A DNA stretch of 64,000 nucleotides, taken from the NCBI GenBank assembly GCA_007644065.1, contig VJWN01000004.1:744001-808000 (forward strand), read 5' to 3'. The notes beneath the pieces were generated by a model, which had not been told where the DNA came from, did not search any database, and was given only the letters and a program-made list of their open reading frames with translations. The DNA is from Margaritispora aquatica (taxonomy: Eukaryota; Ascomycota; Leotiomycetes; Helotiales; Discinellaceae). Below, piece by piece: positions 12,273 through 25,363 of this stretch (the first letter of the stretch is position 1; each line of letters begins with the position of its first letter). The position numbers and the translations under genes are program-made.

Positions 12273-14550
12273 TGAACCTCTGAATTGGCACATTGAGCAC
12301 GTGATTACCTACCTCGATTGTCTCATCCTCAGCCAGGCCTGATTCATTCATTCCCCATTCTCCATCGCTCCAGTCTCTTGGTCTCTCCACAGTGCACACC
12401 GGTACCGGTACCGGTTCCTCCTGTACTTACTTACTTCTTACCACAAGACAAGAACAAGACAAGACAGTACCTACCTAGGTACCTATCACGGCGTAGCAAG
12501 TCCGAATCAGAGGACCTTGTGTGTCTCTCTCTTCGAATCAACAGCATCATCGAGTTCCAGTCTTCAGGTGAATGTGATCTACCTCTGAGCTGTGGAGAAG
12601 GGGGCTTTTCTTTCATTTTTGGATCGGCCTAGGTAGGTAAGGTGAGGTAGGAAAGGTAAGGTACCTATCAAGGAGCTTGGGATTGCACCACGTGAGAGGT
12701 TGTTTTTTTGTATGACCTACTTAGGTATGGTAGAGTGAGTGAGGCCAATGGGGTGGTTCCGTCCCACTTCGCTCCGTCTTCCCACTATTGATACCTTGGA
12801 TAGGTATGGAACTTTGGGGTTTGTGTGTGTGTTATTTTTGTATGTGTCTATATTTCTTTTTGCCAATCATTTGTAAACCTGGGAGATGAGGAGGACTTTC
12901 ACTGAGCCCTTCATGTGTCAAACTCGGAATATGGTGTAGGCAGGCAGGCAATAGGCAGTGGACATCAAAGGAAAGGTAAGACAGGATGCCTTGAGTTTGC
13001 GGACCTATTGTACTGCTCCATGCGTGTGTGATAGGTAGATAACTCAGAAAAAGTTGGAGAAAGATCAGAGATGGAAGCACATTATTGCGATTGGGTGCTG
13101 AAGAATTGAACGGTGTCTCGTGTGATTGGTACAGTGCTCGTTGTTGAAATGCACTTGGTGCCAAGCGAGCAGGCAAGCGATTCGATCAATTGCCTATTTA
13201 CTTGTCCAGGGCGTACCTTTGGATATGCTAACGACAATTGGAAGCCTTGTTGATTGCTTGCTCCCGAATGGATCTTGGCTTGATGTCCAGGTTGGTAGGT
13301 AAGTTTATCTTCTTGTGGGAGTCGAGATGCGAGAAATGCAAAACCACGAATCGTGTAGAGAGAGATAGAGAGAGCTTAGGCGAAAACAAACATACTCGGT
13401 ATTGGTAGGTAGCAATAGCTGGAGGCAGTTTATGTCATGCAATTTGGTGCATTTTATGCCAATGGCATTGTTGCAGTTCTTTTGATAGGCAGCCTTACCT
13501 GAGTAATGGGTTGTACGAATACTGTACGGCACAGCATATACTATCTGCGATCTATAGGTTGCCAAGCATAAGATTCACGGATCCTGGGCCTTCATGTGTG
13601 TCCAGCTAGGCTATCTTTTCCTGTGCACACATGTTGACGGTTTTCCCATTGTTGTACGAATATCTATGGTATCCGAGCCTCGCCTCAATACATATCCAGT
13701 ATGGAGATGATCTGTCTAGACCACAGCATCTGCAGGACCGGGACCAGGAGGTAGGCGACCTCGATGTACCTTGGAGGACTGGGAGATTGGGAGACTGGTG
13801 ACTGGTAGATTGACTTGTCACATGCCGGCTCAGATTTCATGTGCATTGAGTGTCCTTTTTTTTTCCCTGTAGGAATCTAGAGTTGTCGGTTCCGGAGATG
13901 CATGTTCAGGAGGCATGTAGGTATATTTGTGTGTATGTATGTGTGTATGTGAATATGTACGTACGGCACACGGCAAAATGGATTATCCTGGGGTTGCGGT
14001 GAGGTTGGGGACTGGCTGTGTGGTTGAAGTCCTGACGCCCTTTGCCATTTCTGGAGCGTGCATGAAAGAGGAGAGGAGAGGCATTTTGCGAGCTACTCGA
14101 AGGCATGAAGGTGTGAATGAGTGAGTGTGTGAGTGAGGAGGAGGAGGTGGTGGTGGTGGTTGTTGTGGTGAGAATCGGATCCACTTTTTGACACTTAAGG
14201 TAGGGAAGCGATAAGAACATTAGCCGATCCGATTATGGAGTTCTACCTATGGATCTGATGGATTCTTATGGGGCAATGATGGGGCATGATGGGGCAGCAT
14301 GATGCCATGCCATGATGAATGAATGTCTTATCGAGAGACAAAGATTATGTAAGCAGTGATGGATGCCGATGCCGATGTCCCTTGTCTTGTCTTTGTTCTT
14401 GTGCAGTCCTGTCTTGTCCTGTCCAGTCCTATTCCTATTCGAAAACTAGAACAATGAAATGCTAATACCTTAATAGGTACAGTCAGTAGATCAAGTCTAG
14501 TCCAGTCCCGTCACTGGCTTATCTCACACATTGCACTTGGGTCTTTTGGA

Positions 14551-14646
14551 TACACACACATACACACACATACACACTCTCTCTATCTCTCTCACACACA
14601 AAACTCACACACTCACACACTCACACACACACAAATCACACACACG
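14551..14646. repeat. CA/CT-rich microsatellite tract
   Basis: Nearly 100 bases composed of CA runs interrupted by TACA, CTCT and ACTC units, just upstream of the pyrimidine-rich atg13 leader. Gives spurious His/Thr-rich ORFs. Confidence 0.9.
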
Positions 14647-15564
14647 CATAAGGTACACACATACCATACTGCATTCACATACATATAATTCTGCATATTC
14701 GCCTTTCCTCACTTTCATAATTCATTAGATCTCGTTCTACTATACTAGTTCTACCTTTCTTCCTACGTCTCCATCTCCATTCCTCCCATACACTGAACAA
14801 CGGACAACGAATAGACTATCACCTTGATAGACACCATAGACACGATAGACACCACCACTTTCCATTCATCCATCCCCAAGGCATATTTTGTACTCACATT
14901 ATCGACCGTTGGGGTCTATCCAATAGGCTGTCTCATCACGAGTCGTTTGTGGAGCATGACTCTGCGCATCTGAGCTTCCCTGTCACACCAAAACCGCCAA
15001 ACCGCCTCTGCCTCTCTCTGCCTCTCTGCCTTTGCGCACCCGGCGTCAGTGTCCAAGCATCAAGCATCTTCATCCTCTTAGAAACAAGCTCAACCACAGG
15101 ACAGGAGAACGGGTAAAACTACCACCTAAAAAAAACATCCCATCTCGAGCTTCCAGCCTTCTGTATAGACGCCTACTACGAAATAACCCCAGTCACTACC
15201 CCGAGCCTCCTCCAACGCCATGCTCGCGGCTTGAGAAAAGTGACTCTTGCTTGAGGCCTCCAACTCTCCCTTGGCCGACAACCTGATAGGGCTCACCGAA
15301 TCTTTGGACCTGTCGTTACAATCTCTACCATCTGTGTACATTGTATTGCTCTTGCTCTGGACGAAAATTAAGAATACCGACATCCTGCTAGGTCCAGACT
15401 ACGATGGATGTCCAAATCATGAAGTTTCCCAGGTTCAATACATCTTTCAACATCTGCCATTCACAGTAAACACCATTCCTAGTCTTGTATAAACAGCAAG
15501 CCAGACTGCAGCTACACATCAACAGCTTGCTTTCTTTGGATCTTTGTGTCCCAAAACCGGCACA

Positions 15565-18500
15565 ATGCATCAGCATCCTCGCCCCTCCCCAGTTTCCGCT
15601 TCCCCAGCTTCCTCACCTCGAACAAACCCAACTAGAACAAACAATCCAAGGGAACAGAGCTCGAATCTGCAACCAAGAGGTCCTTCAGATATGCCTGGCT
15701 ACTTGGACCCTGATGATGGGAGTGAAGACAGCAATGGCATGGGTACTGTTGGACCAACCAGAGAGACGGTGAGGAGGTTAAACCAGATTATACAGGTAAA
15801 ACAACCAGAATCCGTAGCAGGTATGTAAATACTAATACTTTGTTCCTGCAGAACTTCTATACGAAAGCTGCCATCCTCATTCTACAATCGCGAATGTCGC
15901 TACCCGTTGTCATTAGCAGTGATGGATCTAGGAAAGTCAACAAATGGGTAGGCCTATGAGAGTTTCCAAGCGAAGGGCAATGTGCTGATGATGCGTAGTT
16001 TCAAATCGAGACCGATGACATAGTACCATTTCGAGACGAGCTTAGTGTTTGGAGAAATTGCGATGGCTACTCCCATCGACCACCAATTATGACTGTTGAG
16101 GTCTTCCTTGATACCTCGAATCTAACGAGAAATCAGAGCTTGGTTATTGTAGATGACAATGGAAAGCGCTGGGACGTCTTGGAAGCTCTGAACAATTCGG
16201 GCAGCTCGAGTGACGGAAGTCCTCGACGAACAGAAGTAATCCTTGAACGTTGGAAGGTCCAGCTTGGAGATTCTCAAGCAGACAATTTGGCCGATTACAC
16301 TGCGCTATTACCCACCGTCTACAAGAAGTGCATTGTCTTCTTCCGCTCGTTGTTTTCCACTGCCAAAATATTACCAACAGGGAAATTTGCAAAGGAATTG
16401 GCCAAGAGCGGATCAGCGAATAATCCATTGAAAGTGAATTGTCGCATTGTTAGCGGTGATGTTCCATTCAGTCGATTCGATGCGCTTACTCATCCTCTGT
16501 ATGAGAACGTCGGTCCCGTTACCTCGAACATTGCTTTTGGTGGTACCGATACTCCTGCCGGACAGTTCACGACTGAAGTGTGCTATCGTAATGAATGCAA
16601 ATTCCGAGTGGATGATTCGGAATCTATTCTGAGCTCGAGATTCATGGGCGTAGATGAACACTTTTTCCAACCCTCGCTAGGAGCAAAGGACGATGGCCGA
16701 CGGAGGACTACGAGGGCAGAGGTGGGCTCTCTACCTGCACATCGACACCAACGCAGCGAAGCCACGTCGCCAGAAATAATGCAGGCCTATGGAAGTTTGT
16801 CAACCTTTCATGGTGATGTACGTGATGTTCCGCCGAGGGGCTCTAGTCCTATCTCAGCCCTCAGAGCCGCGAAGACATTTGGCTCAGACGCGGACTCGCC
16901 TCCAACAAATTCCTTGCCATCAAGAAGCAGAACAATACAGAGCTCACGAATTCTCGACAGTGGTGGAATGGTTAGACGACCTTCAGTATCATTCCAACCT
17001 TTCAAGGCAGGTTCATTATCATCATCCCCGAGTCTGGGCCATGGTCACCCTCTCGCAAATGACTTGGGTCTTCCACAATCACCTCTCTCATTGACAAGAA
17101 CATCTGGCATTAGCGCATTAGCACAAGCTAGAAATCGATCCTCTCTAATTGCAGGTATGCCTGCTAGTCTGAGAGGTGGCCCTCCTCCTCTTGCTGCGCC
17201 GGAGAATGTGGTCACCTCGTCTGGGTCGAGTTCCCCAAAACCGACACCTATTAGTCGGTACAGCAGCAGTTTTGGCCACCGGCGAGCTAGGTCATCTTAC
17301 GGCGGAACGAGCAAAATCCTTACCGATGATGAACAAGGCAGCAGTGGGAAGCAAAGTGTCTCATCCTCAGTACAACCTGGCTCCGGCATTCTTGCTGAAA
17401 TAGGTGGTGCGAGCTCTGATTCATTACAAACTGATGACGATAATATTTCAGATTTTCTGAAATTATTGGACAGCAAGAAGACTCTGACTAGCTTTGAGAG
17501 GGGCAACAATGCAGCCGCTGAGAGGACAAGGCAACAGCTTTCGAAATTCCAGTCAATGCGAGAATCGCACCAAGCATTAACAGAATCAATGACTTCTTCG
17601 GCAATGCTTCATCGATCTTCAAGCTCGTCAAGTCGACAACTTTCTAGTGTTCCACCAATGGTTGCGGCAACATCAATGTCTGTGTCATCTTCACCTGGAA
17701 AGCCAGTCTCACCACATACCCCTCATACCCCTGCCATACCATCTCGATTGAGCGCAAACTCGATAGCAGAGTACGATCAGCCTCGCAGGTCAGTCTATCG
17801 AAATCGGAGCATTGTAGAGGCACCAGAAACAGCTCCTGATGAAGATCCTTCTAATGCATTGGGCACAAACGCAATTGATATCCCAACTTCTCCTCGTCCT
17901 TACAATTACTCCCATATCCGAAGGTCAAGCTCAGTAGTCCAGCAACACAGGTCTATCGCTGTGGAAGAGGACCTGGGCGATTTACCATTCGGTCCTCACC
18001 GAAGTATTAGCTTAGGTGCTGATGATCGAGAACCATTGAGCTTAAGTGCGTTGCTTGATCTCGGACAACCTGCAAATCCTGTAACAACGGCCGAATCACC
18101 ATCACCTTCGCGACTCCTACAGCCTGCAGCTCATATTACAGAGGCGACTCCTGTCATAGAAACCTCATCGTCTTTGGATGCAGAATATTCACCCCAGGTG
18201 CCTCGAGGCCAATCCGCTGGATCGATGAACTCTCCGTATCGAGCTAGATTATTGGGAAGGACGAGTGGTCGTGGCGTCACCCCACCACAACCAAGCTCAT
18301 TCTCAAACTCAAGTTTGATAGAGCGTACTAGTGGAAGTGGCACCAGTGAGCGAGGTGGTAGCAGGAATTCATTTACCAGACCAGCAGGTCAATATGACAC
18401 TGATGATGAGCCAATGCTCCTGTTCCAAATGAGCGAAATCGGAAGGGACAGTTCTAGAAGAAGTATCGAAGAAACTAGAGGAGCTGGAAATACCGGGATT

Positions 18501-18590
18501 GTCGACCGAGGGGCATTTGATGGATCCAAGGGGGGTGATACTCCATCAAACAGTCATCGAGGCAGCCGAAGAGGCTGGCCCGAGCAATGA
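15565..18590 (+). CDS. atg13: Autophagy-related protein 13 (HORMA-domain Atg1 regulator)
   Basis: Exons 15565-15795, 15852-15947 and 15999-18590 join in phase 0 to 972 aa, a normal length for filamentous-fungal Atg13. The N-terminal 70 residues are Pro/Ser-rich. The HORMA fold spans about 70-335 and includes NFYTKAAILILQSR (exon 2), FRDELSVWRN, LDTSNLTRNQSLVIVDDNGKRW and the FTTEVCYRNECKFRVDD strand region. After that the protein is long, Ser/Pro-rich and disordered, with many SP and RxxS sites, as expected for the region that docks Atg1 and Atg17 and is phosphorylated by TORC1/PKA. Role: in the Atg1 kinase complex at the phagophore assembly site, starting autophagy and the Cvt route. Start chosen at the first ATG of the exon-1 frame. 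Confidence 0.93.
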
Positions 18591-20058
18591 TTTATTGAAT
18601 CTGAGACCAGCCTTCTAGACTTGAGAATTGGAGAGATACGTTCTATGATGCATTATACAAGGGATCCGCATTTCTCACATGGTTTTGCTCTTAACGGTTT
18701 GGCAAGAGAGCAAGCGAAGTCAGTCACTTGGAGTTCGGTTTAGGATTTGCTTTATGCTCCTCTGGTTTGGTTCGGTTCGGTTTGGTTTGGCATTCTGAAT
18801 TTGTGTTTTATCTATTTGGCTGTCTCTTCACCTTGAGGGATATGCTGTTGTGTTACTTAATTTTCCTGCACAGCATCAAGCGAGCGAGACTTTGTTTCGT
18901 GGACGATTCGTGCGTGCCTTGCATGGGCCGGGAGCAAAGAGACAGAGATGGTGGTTCCACAAATTGCAACTTTGAATTGAGTGTCTTGAACCGATTTCAA
19001 ACTAAATGGAGATGATAGGGCGTGGAGCAAATTTGGATTGGAATTGAAAGAATGGATGGATCGGAATGGGGTGGGATTTTGATACCTACCTACTATGGAG
19101 TTCTTAAAGAGGGCTGGATGGCTGTTTGGGTGTGTGGATAGGCTTCGTGGAATTGTTTGTGCATACTAGATCGTTTGATCCATAGAAATCATACTTCACG
19201 TTGGGTTTTCGCTCTGATGATTGATATATACCTTGGTGATTGGACATTTGTGTGACAGGAGTTGATTGATAGGGTGATTTGATACTTACTTCCTAGTTGT
19301 GCTAAGTCACAGTGCACATTCAGACAAAATTGGGACAAACACCAGACATGTAAGATCTTACATATATATATTGGTTAAGGTTGAAGCGAGCAGCCTAAGT
19401 GCTCTAATACTACATTATATGTAACTTCATTCACACTTCATAAAGGTGTATGTTCTTATTACCTAAGGGTTTGTTCTCCATTGATTCCCAAGTAGGTTGG
19501 AGTTGATAAAGTCGGTGTGCACTTCCAGCTTGTATATATATATGTAAGATCTACTGCTGTACCGTACCTGAAAATAACTCGGGTATCTTTCCCCTTTCAG
19601 CTAAAAGTCTTACTGTACCTACCGAGGCTGGCCGAACCGAAGAGCGGAGAATGGATGGATGATGGCTGAGGGATGATGCACCCCGCGAAGCTAAAATATG
19701 TAACGACTTAGAACGTCTCTGCCTCTTAGTGCATGACCAACATTCATTTTCTCTCTTCAATCCGTGTTTGATCTTGCTCCTAATCCAGGTTGTGAGAGGA
19801 AGCTCTGTGATACTTAAACACTACCATATCTACCGCATTGACTCACATAAAGACTCTCAGAGCTGTCTCGTTACCCCACCTTTTGAGTTCCCCGGACGAG
19901 AGGTACCGAGCTTCACCGCGACCTCCAATTGCTTCCAGAAAAGAATATTCACGTTTCTTATAACAAGCTGCGAAACTGTAATAGTATTTCACTCTAATTG
20001 CTATCTAATAAAGCTATATTGAGTTCCATATCCGAGGATTTCTTCAATTTCGACCACA
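18591..20058. other. Spacer between atg13 and the iron alcohol dehydrogenase gene
   Basis: No gene seen. It holds the 3' UTR of atg13 (T-rich, repeated GGTTTGGTT/GGTTCGGTT near 18.77 kb) and the promoter of the next gene. Two TATATATA runs, each next to an AAGATCT-like sequence, occur near 19.36 and 19.54 kb. Confidence 0.45.
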
Positions 20059-21767
20059 ATGGCAGCAATACGTGTAGCACCCACGGTAGGTACTATATTC
20101 GATCAAGAGACCAATAGCTAATGCCTACCAGCGAGCAATGCGAGCTATGAATCTCCTTCGCACAGTTCAATACACGCATCCGCCCTCATGTCCCTGCCAT
20201 GGTAATCCTTCGCATCACCATCACCAACAACCTTCATCAGGTCTACTTTCCCATGCCAAGCGGAACTTGCAACGCAACTATGCTACCCCTGTCGACTTGT
20301 CGAGACAAAAGGAGTATGCTTTTGAGATGGCTGCGTCATCTATCAGATTCGGACCTGGGGTGACGAAAGAGGTGGGTATGGATTTTAAGAACATGGGAGC
20401 GAATCGAGTTTGTGTGGTTACGGATAGCGTGGTCAAGAATCTGGATGCTATGAAGCAGGTCATTGAGGGTTTGACGAGAGAAGGTGTTGAATTTACAGTC
20501 TATGATGGGTGTAGAGTTGAGCCAAAGGATAGCTCGTATGTCTCTCTCTCACTCAATTCGACAGCACAACACTGACAGATTACAGAATCAAAGAAGCAAT
20601 TGCATTCGCCAAACCATACCAACCGGATGCATTTCTCGCTGTTGGTGGAGGCTCTGTCATCGACACTGCCAAACTCATGAATCTCTACACCTGCTACCCA
20701 GATGCCGATTTCCTCGACTTCGTCAACGCACCCCTAGGCAAAGGTCTTCCCATCGACAAACCTCTCAAACCCCTCATCGCTGTCCCCACCACCGCAGGAA
20801 CCGGTTCCGAAACCACTGGCACCGCCATCTTCGATCTCGTCTCCAAGCGCGCCAAAACCGGCATCGCGCACCGCAACCTTAAGCCCACACTCGGCATATG
20901 TGATCCCCTGAATACGCGTACCATGCCGTCGGCTGTTCACGCCTCCTCGGGTCTCGATGTCTTGTGCCATAGCTTAGAGAGTTGGACTGCTATCCCGTAT
21001 TTCGAGCGTATGCCACGTCCTACAAACCCGATCCTGAGACCGGCATATCAGGGTGCGAACCCCATCAGTGATATCTTCTCATTGCAGGCATTGAGGAGCA
21101 CGATCAAGTATCTTCCGAGGGCGGTGAAAGATCCCGAGGATCATGAGGCGCAGAGTCAGATGTTGCTTGCTGCTACGTTGGCTGGTGTTGGGTTTGGAAA
21201 TGCAGGCGTGCACTTGTGTCATGGTATATCTCTTTTCTCTCCTCACGTGTTTCTCTATTTCAAAGTTCCCGTTTAACATATCCAGGCATGTCATATCCAA
21301 TTTCGGGTCAAAATCCAGGTTACACACACAAAGGCTGTACGTACCCCTCTCACCCTCGCTTAGCACTCCCAACCCTCTAACACTCTCCAGACGTAACCAA
21401 CACACCCATCATCCCCCACGGCGTCTCCGTCGCCGTCTCCGCCCCAGCAGTCTTCCGCTTCACTGGCGCCTCGAACCCCGACCGCCACCTCGCAGCAGCG
21501 GAGTGCTTCGGGATCGACATCTCGAACGTGAAGCGCGAGTCCGCAGGCGAGGTGCTCAGCGACGCGTTGGCGAAATTCCTCGCCGACTTGGGGGATCAGC
21601 CCAAAGGATTGAGAGATTTGGGATTCAAGAACGAGCATTTGGATGATTTGGTCGAGGGCACGATTCCGCAGAAGAGAGTCCTCATGCTTGCTCCTGGTTT
21701 GGCGGAGGAGGTGGGCGAGGAGAGAGAACAGTTGAGGAGCTTGTTTGAGGCTGCTATGGTTCATTGA
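20059..21767 (+). CDS. Iron-containing alcohol dehydrogenase, hydroxyacid-oxoacid transhydrogenase type, mitochondrial
   Basis: Five exons (20059-20085, 20132-20535, 20586-21223, 21286-21336, 21391-21767) join in frame to 498 aa. The leader (about 1-55) is rich in Arg, His and Ser and ends near an RNLQRNYATPVDL stretch, typical of a mitochondrial presequence. The Fe-ADH fold follows: AVGGGSVIDTAKLMN for the nucleotide, PTTAGTGSETTGTAIF, then the metal site with HASSGLDVLCHSLES, GVHLCHGMSYPISG and IIPHGVSVA. These carry the Asp and His iron ligands of the family. The pattern GQNPGY and overall length match ADHFE1/HOT, which converts gamma-hydroxybutyrate with 2-oxoglutarate to succinic semialdehyde and 2-hydroxyglutarate. 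The substrate is by family only. Late exons are clearly more GC-rich than exon 2. Confidence 0.9.
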
Positions 21768-21996
21768 GGGGAGGTTAGGTTAGTTACTTGTATATATATA
21801 CAATGAAAAGCGAATTCGTAGCTACTCAAGCCTTAAGTGAGTGAATGTGCACAATATCAAGACACTTCCAGTCCCCCTTATTACCGAGATCAAAACGACG
21901 ATGGCAATCAACTAATCAATATCGTCTTGACATCAACAAAACCTTATCAACATCTCACAAACACCAATCTCCCAGATCGATCTACACACCACCACC

Positions 21997-22849
21997 ATGA
22001 CGCAAGTGTATGTATCTATTCCTCTCGCCCTTCCTCTAACCCTTCAATGTGTGAATCAAACCCACTGACTCATTCATTCACATACTCACTCACGTACTAA
22101 CCTCCAAACAGCAAAGAGAAGAAGAAGGAGAAGGAGAAGGAGAACCTGCCCTCGCAAGGCACCACCACCACCACCAACACAGCTACCGAGATCGGTGCCA
22201 AAAGTACGTATTCTAATTCCGCTTGTTTTTTTTTTTTTTTTCGATTTACCTTTTCAAATCACACTTTAAGATCGACCACCAGCCACTCAATGAGTCGGTT
22301 AGTTATTGCGTTAGGAATTTCGGTCAGATCGAAAATTCCAGTTACGCTCCTAACTGAATTGAACTGAGCTGAGCTGGACTACTGTACTGGACTGGTGGGA
22401 CTTGGATCGAAAGCGTTTGAGCTCGATACATATCCATTTATTCATCCACCCACCCATCCACTCAAATATTTACCGTTCACCCATTCAATCACTCAATCAC
22501 TCAAAAACTCAATAGCTAACACAAAATCTAGCTCCCAAAACCACCACTCCCACTCAAACCCCCCGCCAAACCCCCCGACAAACGCCCTCCCTCGCCTCGC
22601 TCGCCTCTCTCTCGTCCGTCGGCTCGGTGCCTGAGCACATGTCCATGGGGCAGATCCTGCCTCCTCGCGGTAAGTCTTGCGTTAGTTTTAGTTTTGCCAT
22701 TCTCAATGTGTGGGTTTGGAATGCACATTCCTATTCGCTGATATGAGAAAAAAATAGAGGTTGAGAAGGAGGACAACGAGGATGGGTTTATTTGGGTGGA
22801 GATGGAGGATGGAGAGGGAGGAGAGAAGAAGAAGGACGTGTCAAAATAG
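21997..22849 (+). CDS. Small four-exon hypothetical protein, 110 aa
   Basis: Exons 21997-22007, 22112-22203, 22532-22669 and 22758-22849 fit together in phase with GT-AG sites and good branch sequences (CTAAC before the third and fourth). The product begins MTQV, has a Lys/Glu run, then a Thr/Pro block with three TPRQTP-like repeats, SLASLASLSSVGSV, an HMSMGQILPPR segment and an acidic tail with DGFIWVEMEDGE, ending in KKKDVSK. It looks disordered with no membrane segment. I do not recognise the family. Four consistent exons argue it is real. The first exon codes only three and two-thirds codons. Confidence 0.6.
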
Positions 22850-23197
22850 TTGGGCGAATGATTGATTGATTGAATATCATCACCACCAAAACTCACTATA
22901 TGCAATGTGTGCAACGTTTGTGCAAAATCGGAATTATTGTGAATATGTTTACATTTGTGAAAGTACCTGTATGCCATGGCAACTGCTGTAACTATCCCTA
23001 TAGACAACCTATCAAAGCACCTCTTTGACTTCCATTCATTCCTCCATGACTCTTATCTAGCATCTCATGCTATGTGGACCCAAATGCACAAAATAACAAC
23101 GCTTGACCTGATTGAAGTGAAAGATCTTTGATATCTCTATGAAGAAGAAGAACAAGTACCACCCAGTCTCACTCATGCCCTCAAGTGGACAAAGAAA
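22850..23197. other. Convergent 3' spacer
   Basis: Sits between the ends of the small gene (+) and hse1 (-). AT-rich, no coding signal. Likely both 3' UTRs. Confidence 0.5.
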
Positions 23198-25363
23198 TTA
23201 GTAAGCTGCACTCTGTCGATAATAGTCGGCTGGTCCGCCAGGAGGAGCACTAGGTGCTGCCAGGTTCCCATCTGATGATCCTGGTCGCTGATATGGTTTG
23301 TACTGGCCTGCTGGTGGTGCTTGACTTGGGAGTGTTTGCCGGGCATCATGTGGGTAACCGGGATTTGCACTGGGTATGGATGGAGCCGCACCAGTTGGAG
23401 GAGGTGGGGCATCATAGGATGGTTGTGATTGCTGGGGCGGGGCATATTGTTGTGGTGGTGGTACATATGCGGTATATTGCTGTTGGCTTGGAGGTGGCTG
23501 ACTGTTGGCTGGACCGCTTGCCGAGTATGGATCATCTTGGGAGTAGAGAGACGCACTATATGCAGATTGGGGATTTTGAGTACCTATTGGCGAATCGTAA
23601 ACCGAGGTAGCTAACTCTTGGGGATTAGAGTAAGTGCTCTGAGGCCGATGACCTGTTTGTGGGTGCTGAACTGGGTAGTGGCTTGGCGGAGGAGAAGAGG
23701 TATGTAAAGGAGCTGGCTTGGAGCTAGAGGGAATGCGAGGTGTTGCATCTCTTTGAGGGTATTGTTGCGGAGCCGGGGCTCCTTGGGGATCAGACGGAGG
23801 CTGCTGCTGTGCAACAACATAAAATGGTGCTGCAGCGGCACGATGAGGTTGGGCTGGATAGCCTTGCGGTGATGAGGGCTGCTGTGGGTATGGTTGTTCT
23901 GAAATGTTAGATAATTCAAAGCTGCTGGGTAAGGCATCACTTACCGTGTTGTGGAGCAGGTGTGTAGAACCTCTGGGGGTCTTGCTGGGGAGGAGCGGCT
24001 TGTGGTGGGTATCCTCCGCCATAGCCTTGAGGAGCACGTCCATATTGATAAGAAGGTTGGGTTTGGGTCATTGAGGCGTCTAGTAAGTGCTCATAGTCTC
24101 GGCAAGACTTGATGAACCTTTCGTTAAGTTGTGTAAAATCGTCTGTCACATGTTAGATTTTCCAACATTTCTAGAAGAAGTATTACCTTTTCTCTGAGAA
24201 TATTTGCCAATAAGCTCAATCAACTTTGGGCGGATAGCAAGAGTAGAGTGGTATAATTTCTAAGATCATTAGCGAAAGAAACCACCACGTATTGATCTGA
24301 CATACCGTAATCTCCTCATTGTCGCGGACATTCAAATCTGATGAAGAAGTACTCAGCAATGTAAGTAACTTCTCCACATTTTTGATCTCTGCAAAAACTT
24401 CTGCCTCCATTTGCGCTTCCTTTTGTAGTTCATCTGCAGTAGGATCCGCCAACTTCTCAACATAATTAAGCGGAAAGATACCCGTCTGCCCTCTAAGTTG
24501 TCCCTTCCACCAATCCTTGTAGACCGACTCCAACACAGCAATAATATCACCTTTCCTGAACGTCAACTCGTCTGGATCCGTGGCCTGGAAGTCGAAGAGT
24601 GCCTTGACACGAGAGACGGTTGCGGCAGTGGTGCCTGATGCAACTGGTTGTATCGGGGCAGCAGCCGCCTGGGTTGTAGTAGGACCTGGTGCTGTTTGCT
24701 GTGCGGGCTTAGGCTGTGGGGTCTTCTCCTGGATTGAGAGCTTCAATGCCATCTGCAACTCTTCCTCCTCCTTTTGCCGGTCCACATCCGTCAATCGACT
24801 CTTCGATGGTGCTGATGGAGGGTGTAGGTTTGGGTTCTGGGTCTTTAGCTTCTGGTATTGATCCCTCATGATACCAAGGTCCGGGTCTTTAAACATCTCT
24901 GCCCATTCCTGCATACGCTCCAGAATCTTCGCTTTCACCTGCTGATGTGTGTTGCGGTCGCTTGCTAGACGGAGAAGTGCATCTGTAAAGGCCCTTGAGG
25001 CCAGCTCTCGGTGCATCTTTGGACCACAGTTTTGACTCAGAGCATTAGCCAGCTATTAGCTATTAGCACATGTTATATCCTAAAGTGATGAGCAACAAGT
25101 ACCTCCAGGGTGTATAGTTGCACGTTTGCATTTCGATGCGCCAGCCTCTTGATCATGGTCGCCACAGCATCTTTGGCCCCGCTGTCTTCTCCGGTCACTT
25201 TGTCGCAGACATCCATAATATACTCCCAATTCTCCGACGTCAAATTCTCGTCCGTCGCCTTGGCTGGTTACGATTAGCAATTGTTGAAAGGCAGCCTCTC
25301 TGGCCATGACGTTAGCAACCTACCGACAACATCGTCAAACGCATTCTGCTGGGCGCGAAACAT
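23198..25363 (-). CDS. hse1: Class E vacuolar sorting protein Hse1 (ESCRT-0 / STAM homologue)
   Basis: Six exons (25324-25363, 25103-25263, 24306-25052, 24187-24259, 23945-24142, 23198-23898) give 639 aa, every junction in phase. Starts MFRAQQNAFDD. The VHS domain covers about 5-145 (ENWEYIMDVCDKV, KRLAHRNANVQLYTLELANALSQNCG). A ubiquitin-interacting motif EEEELQMALKLS lies at about 162-176. An SH3 domain is at about 214-269 (KALFDFQ, DWWKGQL, GIFPLNYVEKL). A GAT/coiled-coil region follows, with the LNERFIKSCRDYEHLLDAS helix. The C-terminal 250 residues are Pro/Gln/Tyr-rich with many PPPxQY-like repeats. Known role: with Vps27 it binds ubiquitinated cargo at endosomes and sorts it to multivesicular bodies. 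Confidence 0.95.

Larger units (their letters stand above)
11862..15564. other. Long gene-free upstream region of atg13, repeat-rich
   Basis: 3.7 kb without a supportable gene. It contains a cluster of CCTAGGTA/TACCT motifs (12.04-12.73 kb), short tandem repeats and a long CA/CT tract, then a CT- and CA-rich leader close to atg13. CACGTG sites occur near 12297 and 12689. Probably promoter and 5' UTR. A non-coding RNA cannot be excluded. Confidence 0.5.

Noticed and set aside
14531..14728. His/Thr-rich 65-aa ORF
   Set aside because: Translation of the CA/CT microsatellite.
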